DNA of 64,000 nucleotides. Origin: Gemmatimonadota bacterium (GTDB lineage: Bacteria > Gemmatimonadota > Gemmatimonadetes > Gemmatimonadales > GWC2-71-9). The notes under the pieces were generated by a model. That model was not told where the DNA came from, searched no databases, and saw only the letters and a list, made by a program, of their open reading frames with translations. The position numbers and the translations under genes were made by a program. This document shows, piece by piece, positions 53,787 through 63,896 of this stretch. Position 1 is the first letter of the stretch. Every line of letters begins with the position of its first letter. The DNA lies in assembly GCA_003169895.1 (NCBI GenBank), contig PNAE01000013.1, positions 1 to 64,000 of the forward strand, given 5' to 3'.

Positions 53787-56461
53787 CAGGCCGACGCGGG
53801 TGCTGGTGGCGGCGGTTCCGGCCGGGCGGCCTGCTCTGCGCGGAGTTTGACGGTCTCCTGACGTACTTCGTCGGGCGCGCCAACCAGAATACTGATTTCC
53901 TCACCCTCGGGCGTGAGCTGCACGAGGAAGCCCGGTCGCACCTCGCCGGCGATGATCAAGCGTGACAGATCGGAGAGCACCATCCGGTCGATCGTCCGCT
54001 CGACCGGCCGGGCCCCATATGCCGGGTCGTACGCCAACTCCGCGAGCAACGCGACGGCAGGATCATCCGCCTCGAGCACCGCGTGATGCTGCTCCGCCAC
54101 CTGCGCCGCGATGCCACGGAGATGGATTCGCACGATCCGCCGCAGCGTTGCGACATCGAGCGCGTTGAACGGAATCACGCCGCTCAGGCGATTGAACAAT
54201 TCGGGGCGCAGCGTGTTCTGCACTACCTGCATGATGATGTCCTTGCGCTTGGCCAGGTCGTCCGTCGCCGCCATTGCCTCCTTGACACCAAGGTTCGACG
54301 TCAACAGAACGATCGTGTTCGTGAAGTCGCAGAAGCGCCCCTTCGCGTCGGTCAAGCGCCCTTCATCGAGCACTCCGAGGAGGATGTCGATAACCTCCGG
54401 GTGCGCCTTCTCGATTTCATCGAACAGCACGATCGAGTTCGGCGCGCGGCGCACTTGCTCCGTGAGAAAGCCACCCTGCTCCGACCCGACGAGCCCCGGC
54501 CGCGAACCGATCAGACCGGACACGGAACCGGAGTCCTTGTACTCCGCCATGTCGATCCGGATCAGCGCGGCATCGTCGTCGAACAGTGCGCCAGCGAGGG
54601 CCTTGGCGAGTTCCGTCTTGCCCACCCCGGTCGGCCCGACAAAGAGAAACGACGCCGGTTTCCGTTTTTTGCGCAGGTCCGCCCGCATCCGGCGCGCAGC
54701 CTCCGCCAACGTGTTAACCGCTTCCTGCTGTCCGATCACGCGTTCCGCCAGGCGCTCTTCGAGCTTGAGCAGGCGTTCCCGTTCGCTCTCCATCATTCGC
54801 GCGACAGGAATGCGGGCGCGACGAGCGACCACGTCGGCGATGTCGTCGGGGCCGACCTCCTGGGGAATCAGCAAGCCATTCTTCTTGAGCTCGTCCAGCC
54901 GCGCAGACAGCAGCGCCTCATGGCGATGCAATCCTTCGATTTCCACGTGCCGCAATCCAGCAACCTTGGCCACGTCACCGGCGGCCTCCGCCGCCGCAAG
55001 CTCGGTGTCCTTGCCGGCGAGCGCGGTGCGCGTCTGCTGCAATCCGACCGAGACTTCCTTCTCGGCGGCCCAGCGCCCCAACAAGCCGTCGAGTTCAGTT
55101 CGCATGGCGGTGATGTCCTTGTCGACCGCCGTGATATCCGCCGCCTTGCGACCGGCCGTTTCGAACGCCTGCCGCCGCCCTTCAAGCTGCACCACGGCGC
55201 GTTCCAGTTCGTCGATGCGGTTCGGCTTCGACTCGTGCTGCATGCGGAGGCGCGCGGCCGCCTCATCCAGAACATCGAACGCCTTGTCCGGGAAGAAGCG
55301 ATCGCGCAAGTGCCGTCGCGCCAATTTGACCGTTGCCTGCAATGCGTCCTCGGTGATGTGAACGCCGTGGTGCGACTCGAACTTCGCCTTCACGCCGCGC
55401 AACATCGCGAGCACGGTTTCGTCATCTGGCTCATCAATGACGATCTTTTCGAAACGGCGCGCGAGTGCGCCGTCCTTCTCGATCGATTCGCGGTATTCCT
55501 CGTGCGTCGTGGCGCCTACGCAGCGAAGCTCGCCGCGGGCGAGCGGCGGCTTGAGAATGTTCGCTGCGTCCATGCCGCCCGCATTGCCGCCCGCACCGAC
55601 GAGCGTGTGCAGCTCGTCGAGAAAGAGGATGACGTCCTCAGCCGCACGAACCTCATCCACTACCGCCTTGATTCGCTCCTCGAACTCGCCACGGTACTTG
55701 GCGCCGGCGATCAGGCCCGTCAAGTCGAGCGCCAACACTCGGCAGTGCTTCAGCGATTCCGGGACGTCGCCGGCGACGATGCGCTGAGCCAGTGCCTCGA
55801 CGACCGCGGTCTTGCCGGTGCCAGGGTCGCCGACCAGGACGGGATTGTTCTTCGAGCGGCGAAGCAACGTTTGCAGTACGCTGCGGAGTTCCGCGTCGCG
55901 TCCGATGACCGGCGAGAGCTTCCCCTCGCGCGCGGCTTGCGTGAGATCCTTGCAAAAGCGCGCGAGCTGGCTTCCCGACGCTTCCGCCGTCGTGGCAGTC
56001 TCCTTCTCCGCTGCAGGTTGATTCACCTCCGGGCTCTCAACCGCACGACCGAGCCGCTCAGGCGACCATCCGGCGTCGAGTAACGCGCGTCCCACTGGCA
56101 GCCCGGGGGACTCCGTCGCCGCGATCGCCACGTCGAGCGGGGCGACGATATGGGCACCGCGCTTGTCTACTACCGCGATGGCGCGATCAAGCAGGTCGCG
56201 CAGTGCGCGGCTGGCGATCGGCTGCTGGCCCGGTGTGACGCGCCCCTCGTTTTCGGCGTCGGTGACGCCGTCGATGTACCGCCGCGCCATGGCCGCATCG
56301 AGGCCCAGTGGCCCGGCAATGCGCGACAGGGCCCCGTCGGGGTTGAGGAGCGCGAGCAGGAGATGCCGTGGCCGGATATATCCGGCACCCATGCGCGAAG
56401 CGATGTTGCGAGCTTCTTCAATCGCGGCGCTCAGGTCCATGGAGAGTCGGTTCAGGTCCAT
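53786..56461 (-). CDS. clpV: T6SS disassembly ATPase ClpV (TssH)
   Basis: An 891-aa AAA+ disaggregase. N domain with Clp repeats (1-140, [12 protein letters not shown]); AAA1 with GDPGTGKT at 211-218 and [11 protein letters not shown] at 281-291; a ClpB-like middle coiled coil (about 400-530); AAA2 with GPTGVGKT at 609-616 and [12 protein letters not shown]. It is called ClpV rather than ClpB because it lies directly after tssK and the N domain is of the TssH style. It would strip contracted sheath. Start 56461 is the ATG before [10 protein letters not shown], after GGAG; the open frame runs further upstream. Confidence 0.85.
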   Translation of the reverse strand: MDLNRLSMDLSAAIEEARNIASRMGAGYIRPRHLLLALLNPDGALSRIAGPLGLDAAMARRYIDGVTDAENEGRVTPGQQPIASRALRDLLDRAIAVVDKRGAHIVAPLDVAIAATESPGLPVGRALLDAGWSPERLGRAVESPEVNQPAAEKETATTAEASGSQLARFCKDLTQAAREGKLSPVIGRDAELRSVLQTLLRRSKNNPVLVGDPGTGKTAVVEALAQRIVAGDVPESLKHCRVLALDLTGLIAGAKYRGEFEERIKAVVDEVRAAEDVILFLDELHTLVGAGGNAGGMDAANILKPPLARGELRCVGATTHEEYRESIEKDGALARRFEKIVIDEPDDETVLAMLRGVKAKFESHHGVHITEDALQATVKLARRHLRDRFFPDKAFDVLDEAAARLRMQHESKPNRIDELERAVVQLEGRRQAFETAGRKAADITAVDKDITAMRTELDGLLGRWAAEKEVSVGLQQTRTALAGKDTELAAAEAAGDVAKVAGLRHVEIEGLHRHEALLSARLDELKKNGLLIPQEVGPDDIADVVARRARIPVARMMESERERLLKLEERLAERVIGQQEAVNTLAEAARRMRADLRKKRKPASFLFVGPTGVGKTELAKALAGALFDDDAALIRIDMAEYKDSGSVSGLIGSRPGLVGSEQGGFLTEQVRRAPNSIVLFDEIEKAHPEVIDILLGVLDEGRLTDAKGRFCDFTNTIVLLTSNLGVKEAMAATDDLAKRKDIIMQVVQNTLRPELFNRLSGVIPFNALDVATLRRIVRIHLRGIAAQVAEQHHAVLEADDPAVALLAELAYDPAYGARPVERTIDRMVLSDLSRLIIAGEVRPGFLVQLTPEGEEISILVGAPDEVRQETVKLRAEQAARPEPPPPAPASA

Positions 56462-56489
56462 GCGGACGTCTCCGGGTCTCGTGAAGTCA

Positions 56490-58103
56490 TCACGAAGGTT
56501 TGCGGACGGTAATCTTCGGGACGGCCGATGGTGCACCCTGAGGTGACACTGGGCCTCGCGGCGGCGGACTGGTTGGCGGCATGGCATCCGGCATCGCGCC
56601 CGCTACGAGACCAAGCCGCCGCTGAAACAGAATGGCACCGCGAACCCGATGCGCCGGCTGGACCTGCGCGCTGAGCCCGGCGATGGTCGCGACGTCCGCC
56701 GGTGTTTCGAAGTTCACGCCGAAGTTGCGCTGCCCCGGAATCTCGCACGCCGCGACCCGCGAGATCGGCCGACCCGGAGCGCCCTCGGCGTTGATGCGCA
56801 GATCCACCTGAAGCTCGTCGCCCACCTGCCACCCCGAGACACCCTGCGGATCGCCGAGGAGCACCAGGCGGTACTCGTGCCGGCCGGCAAGGGACAGTTG
56901 ATTGAACACGAAGGTGATCAGATCGCCGTCGCGCTGTGGATGGCCGGGTGTCGCGACCGCGATATAGAACTGGTCCCCCTGACGATCCAGGAGAAACTTG
57001 ACCGCATCGACGGAACGATTGATCCGGTAGTCGATGTACTTCCCTTCGAGCGCCTCGACCACCCGGCGGATGCGGCGCAGGGTGTCGTCGGCGCGCGCGA
57101 GCGACTGGCGCAAGTCCTCCCGGACGGCGAGCTCCCGCCGGGAAGCCAGCACGCCCCGCTCCTCTTCCAGCAGGTCGTTGTATGTTGCATCTGCGCCGGA
57201 AAGGGTCTGGAAGTACGACTGCGTCGAACTGCTCAGGTCGAGCGCCAGCGCCACCCGGCGACCGAGGCGATCGACTTGCCCAAAAAACCGATCCGGGTCG
57301 ACGGTGGGGTCGCCGGTTTCGGATGCGCACTGATCGAGCGCCAGCACAGCGCGCTCCGTAAACGCGAGCACATCGAGATCGGGTCGGTTGTCCACGCCGC
57401 GCCGGCCAACTTGCTCGGCGTATCGCGCCACGGCGCGATGCAGTTCTCCGAAACTTCCGGCCAGAAGACTGATATCGGACTGCAGGCGCGACCAGCCGGC
57501 ATACAGTTCGCTGTGCGCCATCATGGCCGCGCATGCGGGGATGAAGCGGCTATCGCGCTCGAATGCCAGCGATTCGCTGGCACGGCGGATGCGGCCGATC
57601 ACCAACGCGTGGGCGAGCAGGTCGGCCGGGACACCAAAACGAACGTCATATTGTGGGCGGCGGAATGCGGCCATGGATGGGTTGGCCGGGTCACTCCCAG
57701 CGGTGGTGGGGTCTTCGACCAGCTGTCCGGTGCGCACCACATACACGAACAGTTCCTTGGCGCCGGCCAGGTCGGCCTTGGATGATTCGCCACGCGCAGG
57801 CGCAGCCGGCGCAATGTCCACCGGCTCGCCGGCGCCGGTGACGCCGCGGGCGTGTTGCACGGCGACACTGACGGTCCGGCCGTCGTCGTGCACGTCAAAG
57901 TGCGGATCGTGCGCGCTCAGCCCGCGTTGGTCCGGATCCATCCGCACGCCGGCGCCGACCAGGCCGGTGGCGGGAATGCAATTGCGGAGCAGCCAGCTGA
58001 ACAGGTTGTCCACGTGGCGGTCCTGCGCGCCGAAATGCTCGGGCGTGAGCAGCATGCCTGAGATCCAGTTGACCGACTTGAGGCCGTCTTCGTCATCCGT
58101 CAT
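56490..58103 (-). CDS. tssK: T6SS baseplate protein TssK
   Basis: A 537-aa protein whose N-terminus [20 protein letters not shown] (12-31) is the hallmark of TssK (W-x-x-G-M-x-L-x-P-x-H-F). It continues with a beta-rich shell domain, a helical middle part (about 300-380) and the C-terminal neck/head region, then a Pro-rich tail of about 40 residues. At 537 aa it is roughly 90 longer than common TssK. TssK links the TssEFG wedge to the membrane complex. GAGGAGGG precedes ATG 58103. The stop of the TssG gene is 3 bases into its start. Confidence 0.85.
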   Translation of the reverse strand: MTDDEDGLKSVNWISGMLLTPEHFGAQDRHVDNLFSWLLRNCIPATGLVGAGVRMDPDQRGLSAHDPHFDVHDDGRTVSVAVQHARGVTGAGEPVDIAPAAPARGESSKADLAGAKELFVYVVRTGQLVEDPTTAGSDPANPSMAAFRRPQYDVRFGVPADLLAHALVIGRIRRASESLAFERDSRFIPACAAMMAHSELYAGWSRLQSDISLLAGSFGELHRAVARYAEQVGRRGVDNRPDLDVLAFTERAVLALDQCASETGDPTVDPDRFFGQVDRLGRRVALALDLSSSTQSYFQTLSGADATYNDLLEEERGVLASRRELAVREDLRQSLARADDTLRRIRRVVEALEGKYIDYRINRSVDAVKFLLDRQGDQFYIAVATPGHPQRDGDLITFVFNQLSLAGRHEYRLVLLGDPQGVSGWQVGDELQVDLRINAEGAPGRPISRVAACEIPGQRNFGVNFETPADVATIAGLSAQVQPAHRVRGAILFQRRLGLVAGAMPDAMPPTSPPPRGPVSPQGAPSAVPKITVRKPS

Positions 58104-59020
58104 GCTGCCCTCCTCACCGGCGGTGTCGCAAGATACGCATTGACGCCGAGCAGCGCGGGGCGTTCGGTGCGACCGAGCACGGTCCCCGCCCCGGGTTCGC
58201 CGACCCGCCAACGTTCCGTCACCGACACGGAGAGGTGCGCGGGCAAAATCAACGGATACAGCGCACGCCGCTGTCGCGCCGATTCGGCGGTCCCATGCTG
58301 ACGCCATTCATCCAGCGTCAACGGGCCAAACGTGATCGCGACGCGCGCGTTGCCGATGACACCGCCGCCAAGTACTGCGTCGAACGCCAGGCGGCCATGC
58401 TGCCGCCCAAGACGCACCACGTCCGTTTCAGGCACCCGGACGACGTCCTGGGTGACTCGGACGTCGGCGACCGGGAGAGCAAACATTGCCGCCATCGCCA
58501 CGCGCACCGCTGACTCCGTGCCGCCCAGCGCGTGCAGGCGGGGAACGAGTCGCGCCAGCGCGTGCCAACGTTCCGCGGGCCAGCGTTCCGCCGCGATCGC
58601 GAAGAGATCTTCGAGCCAGCGACGCGCGGTGATCGGTTCATCGGCGTGGAGCGCGAGATAGCCTCCGCCGTGCCGCAGATAGAAGCCCAGCTTCAGCGCG
58701 GGGTTGTCGAAGATGGCAAAGAACCGATCACCGCGAAGTTCGGTGTCGCCCTCATCACGCAGCGGGAACGGCATCAGGTCCATCGCGCCACTGCCGCCGA
58801 CGCGGAGCACGATGCGCGACACCGGCGTGAGCTCGGTGCCGGGCGCCGGGTCCTGAGAAATAACGGCACCCGTCGACTCTCCTGGTCCAGCGCTCTCCAG
58901 TACGACGTGCGCGAAGTCGACTCCCTGGCGCAGCAGGGTAAGCAGTGCCGAATCGACTCGATGCCGCACGCTGCGCCGGATGCCGACCAGATCGGGCATG
59001 ATCACCGGGCGATCAGCCAT
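58100..59020 (-). CDS. tssG: PASTA-TssG fusion, T6SS baseplate protein
   Basis: A 306-aa protein. Residues 8-75 form a PASTA domain (MPDLVG start, then AVISQDPAPGTELTPVSRIV), normally found in extracytoplasmic parts of penicillin-binding proteins and kinases. Residues 85-306 follow the TssG pattern: FPLRDEGDTELRGDRFFAIF, LARLVPRLHALGG, LGRQHGRLAFDAVLGG, and near the end the TssG strand order (ITFGPLTLDEW, LTLDEW-x-Q-H-G, WRVGEPGAGTVLGRTERPAL). Start at 59020 (MADRPVIMPDL). A PASTA domain on a TssG is not a known family architecture to me. It is coupled to TssF by an 8-base overlap. Confidence 0.7.
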   Translation of the reverse strand: MADRPVIMPDLVGIRRSVRHRVDSALLTLLRQGVDFAHVVLESAGPGESTGAVISQDPAPGTELTPVSRIVLRVGGSGAMDLMPFPLRDEGDTELRGDRFFAIFDNPALKLGFYLRHGGGYLALHADEPITARRWLEDLFAIAAERWPAERWHALARLVPRLHALGGTESAVRVAMAAMFALPVADVRVTQDVVRVPETDVVRLGRQHGRLAFDAVLGGGVIGNARVAITFGPLTLDEWRQHGTAESARQRRALYPLILPAHLSVSVTERWRVGEPGAGTVLGRTERPALLGVNAYLATPPVRRAA

Positions 59021-60725
59021 CGGCGACGACCGTGACCGCGACGTCGAAGCCCAGCACGGCACGTTCCTGCAAGTGCCGCTGTAACTGGGCCTCGAGCCTC
59101 GGCAACTCGGCTGCTGCGTCGGCAAAGTCGGCGGCGCTGACGGAGGCGGTAATCGCCTGCCCTTGGCGCGATCGTCCACCGCTGATGGTGGTCACCGGCG
59201 TTACCTCGACACCACGGACCCGCGGCTCGAATGCACGCACCGCGATCTCCGCATCGGCCGCGGTGACGACGCGTTCGCGCGTCCGCACCAATTCGGCGAA
59301 CCGCAGCTTGGCTGGAGCGTACGCTGGCGGTGCCGCGCCGCCGCGCGACGGAACGAGATTCGCCACCTTGGCGGTGACGTTGGCCAGCGGCGCACCGATC
59401 TGGTTCACCGTGCCCGGGTCGATGCCGTTGGCGCTCTCGCCATCACAGTAGAGCAATCGCACCATGGCATAGGTGTCAAAGCGACCAGTGGGATCCTTGG
59501 CGGGGCGCATGTCCAACTGGCGATCGCGGTAGCGCCAGCGTCCGGCTTCAAGCGGCACGTCGAGGATTGCATCAGCCGCGTATGGGGTCCCGCGCTCGCC
59601 GGTGATACCGAGGACGCCCATCAGGAATCGACCCTTCCGTCCCTCCGGTTCGAGCGTCACCACACTGCCCATCCGGTCAAACGGCACCTGCTCGGCGACA
59701 ATCTCCATGTTCGATGCGGTGACCGCGTTGACAGCGATTCGCTGCACCGCGCTCGCCACGCCGGCCAGGCCCGGCGCCAGCGGGACATGTAGCCAGACGA
59801 GCGGCTGGGTCAGGCCTTTCACCTGCTCGGGCGGCAGCAGCGCCGCCAGGCTGGTTCCGATGGCGGCCGGCACACCGCTTCGCCAACGCCGGTCGATCGG
59901 GACCGGCGGAAAGACAAACACCTGTTCCCCGTACAGGCCTCCCGCCAGATCGGCGAGCTTCGCCAGCGCCTCGGCAGCGGCGCCGGGCGCCGACTCATCC
60001 AGCCAGCCGAGGCATCGCACGCCGCCGCGCCCCCGGCGAACGCGCAACGTACCCAGCTCGGTTGCCAGACCTCGAGCGTCGAGGAGATGCCACGGGCTCT
60101 GCTCCAGCGCCCGAGCGATGGGTCCGCCGAGGGGCAACGTATCGAGCATCAAGCCGAGCCCGCTCAGGTGCAACTCATCGGGATCGAACGCGAGATACAG
60201 TGCCGGCGGCGATTCGCCCAACGCGAGCGCGGCCGTGGACGGCATCAGCAGGGTCCCGCCGCGAACCGGGCGCGCACCGGCGACCGTAGTGAGTCGTCCG
60301 GATTCGTACACGGCCGCGAACCGGAGTTCCGTGGGCGCGAGCTCGATGGATTCGTCCGGCACGAAGTCGAACCGTTCACCCGATCGCGCGGTGCCGATGA
60401 CTTCGGTTTCGAGCGAGAGCCGTTCGCGCCGGGCAATACCGGTGAACGCGACGATGGTTTGCGCCGGTTGCGCCAGACGCGGCGGCATGCCGAGGCCGGC
60501 GAGCAGGTCGTCGAGCACGCCGAGCGGAAAGGCCTGTTCTGCCTCGCGGTACAGCCGGCCGATCTGGGTCGCGAAGGCATGAAACAGCGTCGCCAGCACG
60601 GGGTCCGGCTGCGCCTGCGTGCCGTACCGCTGGAGCAGCGCGACGTCGAACTCGCGTCGCAGTTCGGCCGCGATGTCACCGGCGTCGCGCACGGCAGAAC
60701 CCAGGACCGAAGACGTAGTCGCCAT
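59013..60725 (-). CDS. tssF: T6SS baseplate protein TssF
   Basis: A 570-aa baseplate wedge subunit. The N-terminal pattern ELRREFDVALLQRYG, then DPVLATLFHAFATQIGRLYR, then DDLLAGLGMPPRLAQPAQTI corresponds to the TssF/VasA start (E-x-F, D-P-x-x-x-x-L, L-x-P-x-x-x-x-P-x-x). The C-terminal region ends with gp6-like beta strands (FEPRVRGVEVTPVTTI). ATG 60725 overlaps the VgrG stop (TGATG). It would form the 2:1 wedge with TssG, here the PASTA fusion. Confidence 0.8.
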   Translation of the reverse strand: MATTSSVLGSAVRDAGDIAAELRREFDVALLQRYGTQAQPDPVLATLFHAFATQIGRLYREAEQAFPLGVLDDLLAGLGMPPRLAQPAQTIVAFTGIARRERLSLETEVIGTARSGERFDFVPDESIELAPTELRFAAVYESGRLTTVAGARPVRGGTLLMPSTAALALGESPPALYLAFDPDELHLSGLGLMLDTLPLGGPIARALEQSPWHLLDARGLATELGTLRVRRGRGGVRCLGWLDESAPGAAAEALAKLADLAGGLYGEQVFVFPPVPIDRRWRSGVPAAIGTSLAALLPPEQVKGLTQPLVWLHVPLAPGLAGVASAVQRIAVNAVTASNMEIVAEQVPFDRMGSVVTLEPEGRKGRFLMGVLGITGERGTPYAADAILDVPLEAGRWRYRDRQLDMRPAKDPTGRFDTYAMVRLLYCDGESANGIDPGTVNQIGAPLANVTAKVANLVPSRGGAAPPAYAPAKLRFAELVRTRERVVTAADAEIAVRAFEPRVRGVEVTPVTTISGGRSRQGQAITASVSAADFADAAAELPRLEAQLQRHLQERAVLGFDVAVTVVADG

Positions 60726-62644
60726 CACGTCGCCGGCGGCGGCGGGTCTTGATCCGAGTCGAACGGCGGCGTCGCCGCCGGCACGTTGCGCTTGGCCCAA
60801 GTGGTGGCCAGCTCACTGGGGAGTTGCGGCGGCGGGAACACCAGCGGAAGCGCCGGAGGCGTCACCGGCGGATTGAGCTGCACCATGGCGCCGGTGACGA
60901 CCGCCATCGCGCCGCCATCGAAGACGCCCATTTGGCCGCTGAGCCGCGCCGCCTCGACGGTGAGCGAGAGTTTGGAGCCGCCGCCGGTCAGGACGGTAGC
61001 GAAGGAACTGTCGTGCGTAATGGGCCCGTTCGCCGAATGGTCCATGCTGCCGGTCACGATGACTTTCTCGTCGCCGCCGATCTCACGCCGCACGCCGCCG
61101 CTGATCGCTTCGTGGAGCGACGCGGCGCGCAGCTGGATCTGCCCCTTGGCCTCCAGCACGAGATCGCCTTCGGAATGCAGCGTCACACGCGGCGTGCCAT
61201 CGGCCTTGCTCGACATCTGCAGCATGCATTTGCCCTCCGGCGTGTACAGCTCGATCCAGCCGTCGTCGTGCAGGGCAAGGACATTCCCGCTCTTGGTGAC
61301 GATCTGCTTGGGCTCCTGGCCGGCGCAGCCGTCCTTGCCGTTCCACAAACTGCCGAGACAGAGCGGGTGCTCCGGATCACCTTGCGCGAAGTAGATCAGC
61401 ACCTCGTCGCCCGGCTCGGGGACGAAGATGATGCCGCGCTGATTTCCGGCGAAGGGCGTCACCATGCGGGCGAACAGGAAGTGGTCCGCACTGGGGTCCA
61501 TATGGGCCATGCGGACCTTGATGACGCCCAGGGCGACGAGCGCCGGCTCGGTCTCCAGCGCCTCCGCCAGGAATGGGCCTGACGGCACTCGCAGCGGCGG
61601 CCGCTCGACGTTGCTGAAGTTTTTCCACGGGCTGCCGACGAAGCGATTGCGGTACTCGCTCGAGTCCCAGACGTGGGTGAGCTCGACGAGGCCGAACACC
61701 CCCGTGGAACCAGTGAGCGGGAAGTTCGGCGCGTCATCCACCTGCACCGTCTCGCTCAGCCGAAGCCGAAAATCCCGCGATTCTCCCTCGATCACGACGG
61801 CCGTGCCGAGCATGCGTTCGCTTTCCCGCTGCAGCGCGTCGCGGAACACGTCGCGGAACGGCGCGCGGGAATCCGACATCAGCAGATTAGGCTCCGTCTT
61901 GTCGGCGTACTGGGGGGCGATCTGCTTCACGGCTTCGGTCAGTTTGAGGGCCCCCGTGACGACGGGATCCTTCCGCTGGCCGCGAAACCGGTAGTCTGCC
62001 TTCGCGCCCTGCTCGTACACCCCTCCCCGCCAGGTGTGATTGGCGAGGGCGCTGCGCGCGCGCAGCGCGAGAAGCTCCCGGCCCCACGTCAGCACGCGCC
62101 GGTCGGCGTCGTCGAACTCCGAGCGGAGCTGCACGGCGCCATCCCGCTCGACGAGATAGAAACCCGCATCATCGGCCATGCGCCGCGCGAATTCCAGGCG
62201 GGATTCACCGAACATGCGGTAGCCGCCATCGGGGACCTTATACCGCTTCTGGCCCTTGATCTGGAGACCGAGCTGCTGCGCCGCGTTGTCCCACGAGGTC
62301 GGGGCGAACGTCGCGGATCGGTGCCGTTCCATGTTGAGCAGCAGCGGGCTTGACGCCGTGATCTCGAAGCGCGAGCCACCGCCCGCGAGCTGGTGGTCCT
62401 GCGTGCCGCCGGTCATCACCCCTTCGAACAGAACGGCCTTCGCGCTGTCATCCTCGAGGGCGATATCGACCGAGAGCTGGCCGTGAAAATCCTGCAAGCA
62501 GTCGTTGTGGTTGGTATCGAGATCAAAGCGGACCAGACAGCGGTGCGGTTCGCCCAGTCGGGAGACGACCTCAACGTGCTCGATCTCCCGATTGCGGAGC
62601 ACGAGGTGGTCGTTCCCGAGAGCGACCGTGATCAGCACGCTCAT
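60725..62644 (-). CDS. vgrG: VgrG/TssI spike protein
   Basis: A 639-aa spike: gp27-like domain (1-360; SRLEFARRMADDAGFYLVER at 148-167 is typical), gp5 OB-fold (about 372-435; FLFARMVTPFAG then GIIFVPEPGDEVLIYFAQGD) and a repeated beta-helix (440-600, GCAGQEPKQIVTKSGNVLAL). The last about 40 residues are Pro-rich (PPALPLVFPPPQLP) and do not look like a fused toxin. No PAAR or effector gene follows, since the next gene downstream is tssF. ATG 62644, 31 bases after the TssE-like stop. Confidence 0.92.
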   Translation of the reverse strand: MSVLITVALGNDHLVLRNREIEHVEVVSRLGEPHRCLVRFDLDTNHNDCLQDFHGQLSVDIALEDDSAKAVLFEGVMTGGTQDHQLAGGGSRFEITASSPLLLNMERHRSATFAPTSWDNAAQQLGLQIKGQKRYKVPDGGYRMFGESRLEFARRMADDAGFYLVERDGAVQLRSEFDDADRRVLTWGRELLALRARSALANHTWRGGVYEQGAKADYRFRGQRKDPVVTGALKLTEAVKQIAPQYADKTEPNLLMSDSRAPFRDVFRDALQRESERMLGTAVVIEGESRDFRLRLSETVQVDDAPNFPLTGSTGVFGLVELTHVWDSSEYRNRFVGSPWKNFSNVERPPLRVPSGPFLAEALETEPALVALGVIKVRMAHMDPSADHFLFARMVTPFAGNQRGIIFVPEPGDEVLIYFAQGDPEHPLCLGSLWNGKDGCAGQEPKQIVTKSGNVLALHDDGWIELYTPEGKCMLQMSSKADGTPRVTLHSEGDLVLEAKGQIQLRAASLHEAISGGVRREIGGDEKVIVTGSMDHSANGPITHDSSFATVLTGGGSKLSLTVEAARLSGQMGVFDGGAMAVVTGAMVQLNPPVTPPALPLVFPPPQLPSELATTWAKRNVPAATPPFDSDQDPPPPAT

Positions 62645-62675
62645 CGCCCACGCCTCCCGCTCGCCTGGTGGGCCG

Positions 62676-63041
62676 TCAGGTGGTCACCGCAGCGGATACC
62701 GGTCGGCTATCGTCACCGACCAGCAGCGTGACGTCGAACCGGCGCTCACCATACGCCGCGCCGCGAACACTGCGCACCTGCTGCACCCGGGCCCAGGTCA
62801 CGCCCAGATGGCGAAGCGCCTGGTTCAGCGCATCGGCCAGCGACGCCTGGTCCTCCACGTCGGCGTTGACGCCGAGAAAACGCTCGTGCAGTCCAAACCA
62901 GGTCGCGTGCGGCCAGTTGCCGCTGGTGGTCGCCACCATCGCCTGGATCAGGCGAAGCAGCGACTCCGACCCCTCAGCTCGCGCGAGCTGGCCGTCGGAT
63001 GTGATGCGGAGCGGCAGGGCCAGCGCGCGCACTTCCTCCAT
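62676..63041 (-). CDS. TssE/gp25-like baseplate protein
   Basis: A 121-aa protein with the GPW/gp25 layout: LPLRITSDGQLARAEGSESL (9-28), a helix, LIQAMVATTSGNWPHATWFG (31-50) and a C-terminal beta part. The gp25/TssE hallmark E-x-R is not seen, and the glycine-Glu core is weak, so assignment rests on length, the I-x-x-D-G-x-L start and position between Hcp and VgrG. In a T6SS baseplate TssE nucleates the sheath. It is 6 bases after hcp. Confidence 0.55.
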   Translation of the reverse strand: MEEVRALALPLRITSDGQLARAEGSESLLRLIQAMVATTSGNWPHATWFGLHERFLGVNADVEDQASLADALNQALRHLGVTWARVQQVRSVRGAAYGERRFDVTLLVGDDSRPVSAAVTT

Positions 63042-63047
63042 GCGGCG

Positions 63048-63527
63048 CTACTTGGTGAACTTGTGCTTCGAGACGTTGGTCTCGTCGAGCACGGTGGCCA
63101 GTTCCAGGTAAAGCAGATTGGTGAAGCTGCTCGACGCCGTGGCGTTCGCGGCGATCTCCCCCATGCCGCCACCACCCATCGGCGGCATCGACACCTTCGG
63201 GTTGCTGAACTGGAACACCGAGATCCAACCCATGAACTCAATGTTAGCCAGCACCTTGTCGCTGTCATCGAGATAGTAGGTAATCGACACTTTGTGCAGC
63301 GGATCCTTGCTCTCCGTTGCCATCTTCCACAGTTCGATCTGGCTCGCCTGCGAAAGGTTGTCGATGTGCGCCGCATCCACCCAGACGTACGCCCGCCCGG
63401 CCAGTGACTCGCCGACACGCCGGCCGACGTTGTTCGCCGCACGGCTGAGGGCGTACTTGACCTCCATCGGGAAACACTTGATGCTGTCGATCTCGAGCAT
63501 CACCCGCTTGTACGTTGCGCCTGCCAT
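63048..63527 (-). CDS. hcp: Hcp-like tail-tube protein (TssD)
   Basis: A 159-aa tube subunit. YKRVMLEIDSIKCFPMEVKY starts the beta barrel; LHKVSITYYLDDSDKVLANI and FMGWISVFQFS carry the middle strands as in Bacteroidetes-type TssD; a Gly-rich loop (PPMGGGGMGE) precedes the last strands, which end TNLLYLELATVLDE. GGAGGCGGC lies before the ATG. It forms the inner tube whose tip is VgrG. Confidence 0.75.
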   Translation of the reverse strand: MAGATYKRVMLEIDSIKCFPMEVKYALSRAANNVGRRVGESLAGRAYVWVDAAHIDNLSQASQIELWKMATESKDPLHKVSITYYLDDSDKVLANIEFMGWISVFQFSNPKVSMPPMGGGGMGEIAANATASSSFTNLLYLELATVLDETNVSKHKFTK

Positions 63528-63578
63528 GCCGCCTCCTCGAACAGTAGAGAATGAGTGCTGCCAACCCTGCCCTGACCG

Positions 63579-63896
63579 CTAACGACCGAACAACCGTCCC
63601 AGCCGATGCATCAACCCGGGTGCCGGCGGCGCCGTTTCAGGCGTCGCGGCGACAGGAGGCGCGGCGGGCTCGTCGGCGGCCGCCCCTTCGCGCTCGACAA
63701 ATACCGGATCGCGTTCCCCGGCGTCGGCGGGCCGCCCGCGGGCGCTGATATTGATCCGCGACATTCTCGTCTTGTCGCCGCGGGCAAGATGGCCGTCTGC
63801 GGCAAGGTTCCGATCCACGCTGATCTGGTTGCGTTCGTGGCTCGTAAAGCGAAGATCCGCCGGCTTCGCTTCGTCGTCCGCCCCGGACTCGGGCAT
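63579..63896 (-). CDS. Small hydrophilic protein of the T6SS cluster, unknown
   Basis: A 105-aa protein, acidic N-terminus (DDEAKPADLRFTSHERNQIS), a middle stretch SVDRNLAADGHLARGDKTRM and a Pro/Ala-rich linker ending LMHRLGRLFGR, a possible amphipathic tail. No family is recognised. It starts on the TGATG overlap with the upstream gene, 51 bases before hcp, so it is probably a minor tube, baseplate or chaperone part of the system. Confidence 0.55.
   Translation of the reverse strand: MPESGADDEAKPADLRFTSHERNQISVDRNLAADGHLARGDKTRMSRINISARGRPADAGERDPVFVEREGAAADEPAAPPVAATPETAPPAPGLMHRLGRLFGR

Noticed and set aside
54083-56083. A 666-codon plus-strand open frame antisense to clpV
   Set aside because: It mirrors the high-GC coding strand of clpV, is rich in Arg/Gln/His/Leu without any domain pattern, and has no upstream control region. 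It is a GC shadow.
53786-56461. General chaperone ClpB instead of ClpV
   Set aside because: The order (TssK directly upstream, FHA gene directly downstream) and the N-domain style favour TssH/ClpV; the long middle coil is a caution and is reflected in the confidence.
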